Assembly (NCBI GenBank): GCA_964016875.1 | Contig: OZ024733.1 | Location: forward strand, 23,231,324 to 23,295,323 | Direction: 5' to 3' | Source of the DNA: Fallopia convolvulus | Lineage: Eukaryota > Streptophyta > Magnoliopsida > Caryophyllales > Polygonaceae | DNA length: 64,000 nucleotides | Shown here: positions 44,067 to 55,075 of the stretch, one piece after another | Position numbering within the stretch: position 1 is the stretch's first letter | Layout of the letters: each line of letters opens with the position of its first letter | Notes under the pieces: model-generated | The model's database searches: none | The model's input: the letters and a program-made list of their open reading frames with translations, nothing else | Told to the model about the DNA's origin: nothing | Translations under genes and position numbers: made by a program

Positions 44067-45739
44067 TTCAGCCTGAAGAAGAAGTTTTTCCTTGTTTTCC
44101 ACTTTTGAGACTTTGTAAGTTTTATATGTCTTTTCTTTTTTTTTGTGGTTCTTTTCTTTTCTTTTCTATTTCTTTCCTTCTTATTTTTCTTACAGTGGGG
44201 ACACTGTAATTTTAAGTATGGGGTGGGAGAAAGTAGAAAACTTATGTCTTATGTGTCTTGTTTGTTTTAAGTAGTTTCATTTCATAAAAAAAAATTTGAA
44301 AAAAAATCGAAAAATTATGAAATCTAAAAAAAAGAAGATTCTAGAATTGATAGATATCCCTTTCTTAGGTTCTATGATGGTAGTTGCTAGCATGATCATA
44401 TAAATCCTTGCAAGCATGTTTTTGATAGTATAGCCGAATTCTTGTTTTAAAATTGTGTTTTTAGGAAGGAATAGCAATTGATGAAATTGAGCACATTTAC
44501 TTTATAGCATAAGTGATGCAATCCAACAAAATAATTACCTTGTGAGTTATTTTTGGCCTTATAGGGAGAACATTAAAAATCCCTCTTCTTTTCTTGTGTG
44601 ATTTACTCTCTATATGCATATTATCTCTTGGAATTGTGATGATTATCTATTTCTTGAGACCTATATAAGATATTAGTTCATTACTTGTGAGAATCATATG
44701 ATAGAGAACTTATTTTTTATAAGCCCTATTATTCCTTATCCACCTTTACATTATTCCTCTTTTGAAGCCAATTTGAGCCTGAAACCTTTTATTTTTAGCT
44801 CCACAAAATTGTTTCCTAGCCGAGATAAGTTTGACCCTATTCGGGAATTAGGACTTAGATTGGAGAGGTATCTTTTGTTGAGTGCAATGTTATGTTTGGG
44901 TTCGAAATTTTTGGGATTATTGGTAAGGGTAGATTGGAAGTCTCTTGTTTATAATATTATGTAAAAGAAAGATCTCTTGATAGCAAAAGATGCACAAAAT
45001 AAAGTTGTTAAGAAAAGGAGGAGTACACGATGAAGTTCGTTAACGACCCTGAAGTGGGTTCATTAACGAGGCAGCGAAGAAAAAAAAAAGAAAAAAAAGA
45101 GGTTTGAAGTGCATGAGTTTATAGATAATATCAGAGATTCTTTTTATTCTTATGAGACTTTTTAGGATATAATGGGTGAATGAGTATAAGTGCATATAAA
45201 AAGAGTGAGTTTGGTATTGCTTGTATGAGAGTTTTGGTGAGAAGTGTGAGTTTTTAGGAGTCTTTTGATTCCCGGATATTATTAGCACCACATAGCCAAA
45301 TATTTTCCATGCCTTATTGTCTTTACCAAGCCCCGTTACAACCCGGCCGAATGGAAGCTTCTATGAAGTTTTTCATTGAGCCTAAGTTTCTCTTGATGAT
45401 TTTTGCTTGTTTTGACAAATCTTGGGTGGAGAGTATTGGTGATATAAGTTCCAATTTCTATGAGTTTTTGTGTATAAGATGAGTTGAGAGTTGAATTTAT
45501 AAAGCCCAAACACTTGAGAGATGAGTGAAACACATTATATCCCTTGTGAGGTTGGATTGTATTCTCTTGTGTCTATTTGGTGCATATATGTGTAATGACA
45601 TTAATAATCATTTGTTATTTCTCTTCTATGTTGATGTTGCTTTTTAGAGGATGGCTATGTCTTGATGAGTATGTTTGTTTGGTTTTGATTATTGTTTAGT
45701 GATTGCTTGAGGACAAGCAAATCTAAGTATGGGGTATTT
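44067..45739 (+). other. Long 3' non-coding region of the Athila-like element
   Basis: No gene seen. Contains the word TTCGTTAACGACC (about 45034) and a TTCATTAACGAGG variant (about 45060), two of the five AAGTATGGGGT motifs (44214-44224, 45725-45735), and an A-rich tract. It ends with the polypurine-like AAGTATGGGGTATTT directly before the 3' LTR. Confidence 0.6.
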
Positions 45740-47229
45740 TGATGTTCGTATTTTTAGTATAGTTTTTAGTATATTTTCTTAGTTTATTAGGCTTAGTTTT
45801 GATAGTTCAGGATTAGTTTTATGTGTTTTTGGATAGTTTTGCATATTTTTATGAAAAGTATGGAAGCTACTCTATTTTGTGTATTTTTGTAGGTTTTAGC
45901 AAGGAAAATGTGCTATATGGAGCTGAATTTGGAGCGCTACAGTGAAAGACAGAGGAATACAAGATTGAAGAAGTCCGAGTTCGAGTTTTATGAGATGAAG
46001 TGTGGAAGAAACCAAGCCCAGGCTCGTTAACGAGGCTGCAAGGGCTCGTTAACGAGGCCACGAGATAGAGATTTCGAGAGTTGACTTCGTGACTCACCGA
46101 TTCTGTGCGGGAATTTATTTCCGTGTCGGTAGAGTATCTTTTTATGATTTTAGGGTTATTATATTATGTATTTTAGGTCTTGTTATCTTTTTAGATTTTA
46201 TTGTTATCTTTTTAGATTTTATTTCTATCTTTTTAGGAAAGTTTTTATCTTCTAGCCTTATTTCTTTCTAGCTTTATTAGTATAAATAGCCCTCTTGTTT
46301 AGCCTAGAAGAGGGGGGATTTTAGAGAGAGATCGACGAAGAGAGGAGGAACAGCCGAGAGAGAAGAGAGAGAGGATCGGAATCGAGATCGAGGCTCGGTG
46401 GACGAGAGTTACCGGGTTCGTTAATCGTTATTTTGGTTCGGTGCTTTGTATTTTTCGGTTTCTTCTGAATTTCTGTAAGACGATATTTTTCTTATTAATT
46501 TGAGTAGTGATTTGTTTTCTATGATTTCTTTTGTTGAATTTATTTGTTTCATAATTATGATTAGTGAGTAGTCTTCTTTTTTAGGGTCGGGGTTAAGCTC
46601 GGCATAGTTATGCATGTTTGGTGAGTAAGATTGTGTGTTGAATGCCTTTTATCTATTATTAAGATTGTTTGTTGTGATTATACCGAGATGAAAGTTGAGG
46701 TAATTTGAGTTGATTGACTTGATTGAAAGAGAAAGTCGGTAACTTGAAGGTTGATATTGTTTGAATATGAAAGTTTCAAGCTTTAGATCCAAAACAAGCA
46801 ATTGAGTGAATTGGGTTACGAAAGTAGGTTAATTTACTTGATATTCAACGAAAGTTGATAAATTTATCTATTTAAAGGCATGATCTCATCTTCTTACGAG
46901 TTTGTATGCATGACTATGTTGTGGTGTCCCTAGTCCTAGATCTTTGTTTTTATTTGAATTTTCTCAAGAAATATTCGTTACTGAGTTCCTAGCCTCCGTA
47001 CCGAACTGGTTTAGGTCGTTATTTTTGGTCTTTTCTTTACGGTGGTTCGTTAACGACCTTGACAACGTCGTTAACGAGGCTGCTTGTGAGTATTTTGCTT
47101 GCTTTTGTTTGATTTTTAGTAGTCGATAGACAAACAACCTTGCTTCTCGTGGACGATCCTGACTCCCCTATACTCAGCGGGGTCTTGACTATAAATTTAT
47201 TTGTTGTCCTGAGTGAAGGCCCGTCAACA
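45740..47229 (+). repeat. Athila-like 3' LTR
   Basis: Same as the 5' LTR with about 20 substitutions and one 1-base indel, followed by the TSD TAACA. It contains CTCGTTAACGAG pairs (about 46022-46055) and two more GTTAAC words near 47048 and 47069. Confidence 0.93.
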
Positions 47230-47234
47230 TAACA

Positions 47235-47926
47235 CTGCTAGTAGAGGAAGACCACAAGCACATGAATCTCGACCACATGGTCAGGCTCGAGTTTTTGCTA
47301 TGTCACAATAGGAAGCATCCAAAGCACCTGAGGTTATTACTGGTAAACTTTATTTACATGATCTTGAAATACATGCATTAATAGATTCAGGATCCACTCA
47401 TTAATTCATATCATCTACCATAGAATCTCAAGTGCATAAGAAACCTGAACCCTTAGATTACAATTTAGGAGTACAAACTCCCTTGGGGGGAAATGGTAAA
47501 GGTACATACAGTATATCGAGATAGTATAATACGAGTGGATACAGTAGAGTTACCAACTGATCTGATCTTGCTATTTTTGTATGAGTTTGATGTTATTTTG
47601 GGCATGGACTGGTTGTCAAGACATCATGCTAAAGTAGATTGTTATACCAAAGAAGTAGTGATAGAATCGCATGGGAAATCTAGAGTGATTTTCTATGGTG
47701 ATAGACAAATGGTTCTCACTTGCCTAATATCTGCAACAACGACTTTTCGCATGATCAGAGAGGGATGTGAGGCATATCTGGCCCATGTAATAGACCGTAC
47801 AGTTGAATGTGATGAGGTTGGAGATATTCCAGTTGTTAAAGAGTTTTCAGATGTGCTTCCAAAGGATCTCCCAGGATTGCCACCTAATAGGGAGATAGAG
47901 TTTACTATGGAATTAATGTCAGGTAC
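47235..47926 (+). pseudogene. Tekay protease and start of pol
   Basis: Continues gag from the TSD in the same frame. An aspartic protease start (HALIDSGSTH) is followed by a stop at 47401, with an earlier TAG at 47309. A frame change at the G6 run near 47486-47491 leads to frame 47493-47931 with FDVILGMDWLSRHHAKVDC, DIPVVKEFSDVLPKDLPGLP and the pre-RT linker. It is cut at GTA by the next insertion and resumes at 61123. Confidence 0.88.
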
Positions 47927-48322
47927 TGCACTGATGTTCGTGTTTTTAGTATAGTTTTTAAGTGTTTTTCTTAGTTGTTTAGCTTAGTATAGTTAAGTTT
48001 TAGTGTGTGTTTTGTATGTTTTTGGATAAGTTTGCATATTTTGTGAAAAGTATGGAAGCTACTCCGTTTTTGTGTTTTTTCGTAGGTTTTTGGAGCAAAA
48101 TGGGAGCATTCAGAGGACTTTGAGGTGGAGAGAAGATGGCGGAGCATGGTCAAGCTAAGGAAAGGAAAGAAGACGCTTGAAAAGATCCCGACAAATCCAA
48201 AAGAGGCTATGAAAAAAATACAAAAGATCAAGGAAAACAGGCTCGATACCGACCTTGTGGGCTCGGTACCGAGGCCTGCAGCAAAGACAGATCGAGAGGA
48301 ATTGACTCGGCCTAGGTCGTTA

Positions 48323-49624
48323 TGCCAAGAAAAAAGATAATTAACCCTAATACAAGCTAGTATAGCGAGTAAGTCGGGGTCGTACCCTAGAGAACTTGCG
48401 GCTTCTAGTATCAATATTTTTACCAACTAAAGACAGGGGGAAATCAAGAGAAAGATCTAAACTAAACTAAGAAACAAATAACAAAGAATCAAACAAAACA
48501 ATAGAGAAACAAGTTTATTCAAAAGATCCACTCTGAAATAATCATCCGATCATAAATTCATCCACTGATTCCTTTTACACCTATGGTTAATTCCTATCCT
48601 AATCATTAGCAATCGCAAGTCCACGGTCTAAGCAATTCTTTAAGCAATTCTTTAACCCTAGGCAAGGACACTTAACCTAGAATTAGCATAGAGAACAAGG
48701 ATATGCAGGTTACAAGTCAAGACAACCAAGCTACGAGTCGATTGAATAAACTTATAATCAATTCTCTTTCTCAATTCCTAGTCCACGGTCCTAGAAATTA
48801 AGTTGTTTCAAAGATCAAGTAAGATCACATAGACAATGATTCAAACCTAATCAAACTTTAGAATATCAATCAAATTCAACAAGTTGCGAACCAAGTGAAA
48901 TCAATTGATAATAATGAAATTAAGCACAAAGAGAAAAGATATTAATCAAAGGATAGAAATCAATTACCAAAACCTCACGAGTTCATACATCAGAGCTTCA
49001 CCTTCAAACAAACCCCCAAAGGGTTTAGTTCTCCATAAAAACTGAAATAAACTAGGTTAAAACTAAAGAGTAGGCTCCTCTCAAAAGTCATAAAACTAGG
49101 TCTTAAATACTAAAAACATCCGAATAAAATAACTAAAATAATATAAAACATAAGATAAGAAAAAGCGAACTCGGCGCTGAAAACAGGCCACCCACAAGCG
49201 CGGGTGCACAGCCGCGGGCGCGGCTACAACGTCCTCAAAGCCTCGTTGATCTTGGTCTCCCCGCGGGCGCGAGTACTAGGCCGCGGTCGCGGGTCTTCTG
49301 ACAGCTTCCTGGCGCTACCTTCGGAGGTGGTTTTGACCCACTTAGAGTTGGAATTTGAACTCGCCGTAAAAACATGAATTGTAGCTCTTCGAGTTAGCTT
49401 TCCAATGATACCAATTTCAGTTTCATCCGATCACCGTAGCTCCCGAACGATGCGTCACAAGAAAATAGCGTTAAAACAACTCCAAATCAACACATGTCTT
49501 CAAAACTCTTGCAATTGTTCAAATCGTGTCTTCGGTCTTCACATTACAATTATGCTCAAAACACTAACCTATAACACTCAATATATCCCTAAAATACAAG
49601 AGTTAACCTATACTAAAGACATCA
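48323..49624 (-). mobile_element. Athila-like solo LTR (third family), minus strand
   Basis: On the minus strand starts TGATGTCTTTAGTATAGG and ends TTTTTTCTTGGCA. Internal blocks (GGACCGTGGAC.., GGAGAACTAA.., ATTAACC..GGAAT) match the LTR at 59050-60272. It carries CCGCGG words at 49210-49290. No clean 5-bp duplication was found, so the ends are approximate (the right end could be 49629). Confidence 0.75.
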
Positions 49625-50586
49625 TATCAGGAGTTCAGCAAAGAGTCTACCGACCCTGACAAGGTCGATACCGAGGGTCCCTTGTGTCGGTAGGGGACCG
49701 ACTTCAAGATTTTTATATTTTTATTCCGTAATCTTTTTAGTTTAGGAAGTTCTATCTTTATGGAAACTTCATAGATAGCCTTTCTACTATAAATACTTTG
49801 TTTTAACCTAGTTTTAGGGGAGTTAGTCAGTTGGAAAATAGAGAGAGACGTGTGAAACTGAAAAGACGCAGCCCTTCTCTCTTGTTTTTAGCTTTCTAGT
49901 GTGTTTTGGAGGTTACTTGGAGAAGAAGTTTGTGTTCTAAAGACAAGTTTCGAGTTTTAATTTCATGTAAGCTTTGTTTTGTTTCATATGATGTTCTCTT
50001 TCAATCTTATTGTTTGTTTCTTTTCAATCATGTGTGAGTAGTTCTCTTTTCTAGGATCGGGGTTGAAAACCCAACATTATTGTGCATGATTGACGTGTGA
50101 TGAATGTTTGGATGCCTTTTATCTTCTATCTACTTGTTTCGTGTTTATGCTTCAACGAAAGTCGAGGTAATTCGAGTTTATTGCTTAATCAAAAGAGAAA
50201 GTTATAATCTTGAATGTTGATATTGTTTGTTAACGAAAGTTACGAACTTTGCATAAAAAATAAATAGAGTGAATTAATATATGAAAATTAATTAATTTGC
50301 TTGCTTAAATCAACGAAAGTTGATAGCTTTATGTTCAAGGTGTAATATCCGCAATATTTCAAGGTTTTTTAAGAACAAATATTATATTTAAATAAACCTT
50401 TTCTCTTTAAAAAGAGAGTTTAAATAATTTAATTAAATAAAATTAAAGTCATACTATAAGGGATTGTTAAAGTGGTAAAATCTAGAATGAAAATAAATTA
50501 GTATAATTTTCGGATTTTATTAATAATGAAGTATTACAAGGCTAAAAATAATACAAGGTAAGACAGATAAAAAGGAGTCAAGGGCC

Positions 50587-50651
50587 GGGACTCGAACCCG
50601 AGACCTCTCGCTCCTTTCAAGCAATCACACACTCCTCAAACCGCTAGACCA
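50587..50651 (-). repeat. tRNA-like A/B boxes inside family L copy B
   Basis: On the minus strand TGGTCTAGCGG (50651-50641) and CGGGTTCGAGTCCC (50600-50587) are near-consensus A and B boxes 40 bases apart. They lie about 246 bp from the 3' end of the repeat, as in copy A. Confidence 0.6.
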
Positions 50652-51440
50652 TTGTAACTTATCTACCCAATTCACCACTCTTTTAATAATAAGGCCACTT
50701 TCTCCTTCTTCTTCTTCAAGAGTAAAATTGAGTCTGATGTGAACTGACGTGCATCCAGTGCATGAGAAAAATGTGTGCCATTCTCCTCCATTGCTTTTAA
50801 GACCACCCAAAGACTTGCATCATCTTGTATCATCCTAAACTATCACACTCTCCACCAATTGACATCAATCTCCTCCTCCTCCTACATTGGTCAAATTCCA
50901 TTGAGAAGGATCCATGGAGCCTCTCCTCTTGCCTATTTAAAGGCTGAAAAACTCCATAAATAAATACACAAACTTTTCTTCTTCCTTCTAACAAGTTATT
51001 CTTCTCAAATCCCCAAAATTTCAGCCCAAGAGACCCATTTAAATTGCTGAATTCCCCCCACCCCAAATCACCTCCAAACCCTAGCCTTCCTCCACCGGGC
51101 CACCACCGGATCACCACTGAGCCGTCCAACCACCCGCGTGCGCCGCCCAGAGCCCTGCCAGGACGCCGCCGTCCCGTCCCCGGTCTCCCCTGGTGTCGCC
51201 GCCCCCTTTGGCTTCTCCCCTGGTTGCTCTGTCTTCCTGTACGTACAACCAGTAAAGCATAGAAGGTCTACACCCTTTTAATTTTATTTTTTTATTATTT
51301 AAATTGCTTTCTTATAAAAATAATAGCCTTATAATGATATTACTAGATTGATAAAAATAACTCTTTATAAATAATGCTAGAAGATCTTGTTAGTTAGACA
51401 AGATAAAAATAAACTATTAAACTCATTATACTTAAATAAG

Positions 51441-52832
51441 AGAAAGAGTCATGTGCGAATGGGCGCCCAGGTGCGAATTAAGAATAAATCTCGCTCGTCC
51501 ATTCCAAAAAAATCAACGCCCAAGATTAAACATTCATTAAAAATGATAAAATACGGCATGGGCGAACTTTTCTCGTATTATTCGCGTATTTTTCAATAAA
51601 ATACGGAACGGATGAATTTTTCCCATATTTTTCGAAAAATACGTTTTTATGAGACGCGCCCAATTTGTTCATCAGAAATAGCGATTTGTTCATCAATATT
51701 CACCATTTGTTCATCAATACTAACTCATTGTGCATCGAGTTTTTGATAACATTGTTCATCGATTTTGAACTTTTTTTAATTTTTAGTTTTACTTTTTAAC
51801 CTTATTTATCTGTATGAATACAATATTATCTAGTTTTTGATGCACATATAATTAGTTTCAACAAACCAATATTTGTTCATTGATATAACCCTGTTTGTTC
51901 ATTGATATACCATTATTTGTTCATTAGTATACCATTATTTGTTCTTTGATATACTCTTTTTTGTTCATTGGTATACCATTGTTTGTTCAATGATATACCA
52001 TATTTTTTCATTGATCTAACCTTTGTTTGTCCATTGAAGTGTTTTAAGGCTAACTTGTCAATACGAATGAAGTGCTCAATATAGTACCAAAATAAGATAA
52101 GTTTGATGTAGAAACTTGAATGCAAAGGATAATAGATAAAGAATCTGACTTTGCAATAATATAGTTTATGCTAAGAGAACGAGATAACAACAAATCGAAA
52201 AGGAGTGCTTGTGCCTTATTTAGCTATGAACAAATTGATGATATTAATGAACAAATATGCATATAGCAATGAACAAATTGAGGTTACTAGTGATAAAATA
52301 TGCATCTAGCAATGAACAATTATATGAAAAAGGCAATGAACAAATATGCATAAACCAATGAAACAAATTGATGTTACTAATGAACAAATATGCACAAACC
52401 GATGAACAAATATGCCAAAACCAATGAAGAAATATTTTCGTTTTTATGAAAAAAATCACAATGTTGATGAACATATTGCATGCAATTTTGATACACATTT
52501 GTTCATTTTTTATGTACAAATAATAGATTTTTGATGCACAAGCAATAGTTTATTTATGCACAAAATCACAGTTTTTGATGAACAAAATCATAGTGTTGAT
52601 GAACAAATCCACGTTATTGATGAACAAATCCACAATATTGATGAATAATCTGGGCGCGCGTCCTATTTCCCTTTTTTCAAAAATACGCGAATAATTCGCC
52701 AATAATTCGTCTGTGCCGTTTTTTTCCCCTTTTTAAGTGAAATGATCAGCGCCTTTGATTTTTCTTCATCCAACGGCTCTTGTTCTTTCTTATTTCACAC
52801 CTGGGTGCCCATTCGCACCTGAACCGGACTCC
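51441..52832. mobile_element. Mutator-like non-autonomous element A
   Basis: Termini share GTGCGAATGGGCNCCCAGGTG: left AGAAAGAGTCATGTGCGAAT, right ATTCGCACCTGAACCGGACT then CC. Flanks TTAAATAAG (51432-51440) and TTAAATAAA (52833-52841) match at 8 of 9. The interior is a foldback of TTTGTTCAT words on the left and ATGAACAAA words on the right. No transposase. Confidence 0.8.
51680..52040. repeat. TTTGTTCATTGATATACCAT tandem units
   Basis: At least ten units of about 20-25 bases with TTTGTTCAT plus GATATACCATTA-like tails. Complementary ATGAACAAAT units follow at about 52220-52620, so the two arrays could pair. Confidence 0.75.
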
Positions 52833-52842
52833 TTAAATAAAA

Positions 52843-54202
52843 GAGGTTTTTGTCGAAAACCACCCGTATGATACACCATATTAGAGATAACCACCCGACC
52901 AATAACAAATTACTGTAAACCACCCTTATACCCATCTCCGTTAACAATCAACCACCCGCCCTGGAACTTCCGTTAACAAGTCGTTAGATGCTTTAATTTT
53001 TGTTTTTATTTAATTCCAAAAGTAAACTAAAATTATTAAAATCAAAGCAAAATCCCTAAAGAAGAAAACCTAAAATGAATCTGCTACTACCCATTGTCAC
53101 TCTCCCTCAACGCCTCCATCTTCAATCCCCTTTGCCTAATTCCAAGGCTTCAATTCCGACAAGAAGATCTCCGATGACAAGGGGGTGGGTTAGCAGGCTC
53201 AAGGTGCAACCGGTTAGTCTCAAAACTCGGATCTTAGGGCTACGCAGAAGAAGAGATGGTGGACCGGAAATTTTCAGTGAGCGGTTCTTCTTCTTCTTGC
53301 TGGTGCGAATGGATCCCATGGGAGGCTACGAAGGCACCGGGAAGCGTCGGGCAGCGTTGGATCCCATGGGAGGGTACGAGTTCCTCCGCCGCACATTCTT
53401 TCTCCCCCTCTCGATCAATGCCCCTTCCAATTCCAAATCTGAGATGAATTCATTTGATTTATATGCCCAAATTATTACAGCCCTACAACTTAAAAATGCT
53501 TTGACATTGCTCCACCGCTATTCGCGCCTGCCTCTCACCCTTGGTCGTCCTCCCTTCCTTGGCGATTCAACGAACATGAACATGGCGCTGATTGTATCCT
53601 CCTCGTCCTCCCTGCCTTGGCGATTCAAGGAACCGAAATAATCTTGAACCCAGATCTAGAACTTAATGGCGATTCCACTCCTATCCTCCTCGTCCCCATC
53701 GCGCTGCTTGTCGACCTCCGACAACTCGCTGGTGGTCGTCGAACTCCGAGCATCGTGGCACCTCTTCGAGCGGTGAAGAATTAGGTTGAACAATTCGAAA
53801 TTAGGCTTAGATTTGAGGATTATAAACAAGAAAGAGGCTATTTGAGAGCTCAAAAGGGGTGTTAATGGTGGATTTCAATTGATTTTACCCTCTCCCTACG
53901 AAACCCTAATCCCCATTGTGCAACTTGGTTGCAGACCGCAATAACCTTGATTTTATTTTGGAGAAAAAGGTGAAATTAAAACATTTTTTTCTTTTTTAAG
54001 AAATGAAACTCCACAAATATTATAAATTAGAAGGGTAGAATGGTATTTTCAATCTTATAACGAATTTTGAGACGGAAAAGTGAGAACGGGTGGTTGATTG
54101 TTAACGGAAATGGGTATAAGGGTGGTTTACGGTAATTTGTTATTAAACGGGTGGTTATCTCTAATATGGTGTATCATACGGGTGGTTTCCGACAAAAACC
54201 TC
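52843..54202. mobile_element. Mutator-like element B, Pack-MULE candidate
   Basis: Ends GAGGTTTTTGTCG.. and ..CGACAAAAACCTC with terminal inverted repeats over 100 bp (ACCACCCGTATGATACACC on the left, mirrored on the right). The perfect 9-bp duplication TAAATAAAA lies at 52834-52842 and 54203-54211. The interior (53050-53880) is GC-richer and gene-like, unlike the AT-rich surroundings, suggesting captured host fragments. Confidence 0.88.
53075..53641 (+). CDS. Open frame within the Pack-MULE candidate
   Basis: 188 codons from an ATG, with no recognised domain. The unit MDPMGGYE occurs twice (ATCCCATGGGAGG at about 53310 and 53360), as does a CTTGGCGATTCAA block (about 53557 and 53617), so parts were duplicated. 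It probably represents captured exon and UTR scraps. Confidence 0.25.
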   Translation: MNLLLPIVTLPQRLHLQSPLPNSKASIPTRRSPMTRGWVSRLKVQPVSLKTRILGLRRRRDGGPEIFSERFFFFLLVRMDPMGGYEGTGKRRAALDPMGGYEFLRRTFFLPLSINAPSNSKSEMNSFDLYAQIITALQLKNALTLLHRYSRLPLTLGRPPFLGDSTNMNMALIVSSSSSLPWRFKEPK

Positions 54203-54379
54203 TAAATAAAATATTTATCATGCATGTTAGTTTAATAACAAAATAAATCTCAAGACATGGAAATTTCTTAAATAAAAATAATAGTCTTATTAACATTATT
54301 TTGTATACATGGTAAATATTATAAAAATATTGAGTATACTAAATCTTCAAGATATCAATATACTATAACTAAAGTCGAA

Positions 54380-54968
54380 TCTCTCTATTCTACATGTCAT
54401 CGTTTTAACTATGCCACATAGGCGTTTTAATTTTTTCATTTACTGCTTTGCCCTTCTTTTATTTAAGTATTTACAACCCTTTTATTATAACAATATTTTT
54501 TATATTATTCATATACAATTATATTTAGAGATCTTAAATTTTGGCCAGTTTTATTTGGTGTGTAATCCATTATGGAATGTTTTTATTGAAGACACTAATG
54601 TTACTAATATTACTAATCATATTACTAATATACAATTATATTTAAAGATTTTAAAACTTGATACGAAACATACTTTTCATTATTAAAGAATTTATTAATT
54701 TAATAATGTTACTAATATACAATTATATTTAGAGATAATTTTTTAATATAATAATATTACTAATATACAATTATATTTAGAGTTCTTAAAATTTGACAAA
54801 TGATATAAACATAATCTTCATTATAAAATAACTTTTTTAAATATAATAATATTATTAATATATAATTTTATTTGATGATCTTAAAATTCCGCAAGTTTAG
54901 AAATATAATCTTTATCATATAACATTTTTTTAATCAAAACCCGTACAAGGTACGGGAACAAATGCTAG
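54380..54968 (+). mobile_element. 589-bp non-autonomous Helitron
   Basis: Starts A|TCTCTCTATTCTACATG and ends with the hairpin CCCGTACAAGGTACGGG, nine bases and CTAG|T (54965-54969). It lies in family L copy B. Contains tandem ACTAATATACAATTATATTTA words. Confidence 0.8.
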
Positions 54969-55075
54969 TTATAGCATAAAGACATAAGTTGATAAGGAAA
55001 GATATGCTAAGAATATTATTAATGCTTGTAGATATAAAATAAATGGTGGTATGTCATATTTTATAAGATAATATT

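Larger units (their letters stand above)
36806..47229 (+). mobile_element. Young non-autonomous Athila-like retrotransposon
   Basis: LTRs at 36806-38296 and 45740-47229 differ at roughly 20 positions plus one indel by hand count. The TSD TAACA (36801-36805, 47230-47234) is perfect. Internal content: tRNA-Asp-type PBS, a 942-codon gag-protease frame, an internal promoter and leader, and an ATHILA-ORF-like second gene. Reverse transcriptase, RNase H and integrase are absent, so it must be mobilised in trans. Words built on GTTAAC recur about 18 times. Confidence 0.93.

Noticed and set aside
43392..44102. 236-codon minus-strand open frame
   Set aside because: Shadow of the acidic second ORF; serine-rich runs are the complement of its GAT/GAA codons.
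50587..50651. A functional tRNA gene on the minus strand
   Set aside because: A and B boxes are good, but no convincing acceptor stem or complete cloverleaf was seen, and a decayed version sits at the same place in the other family L copy.
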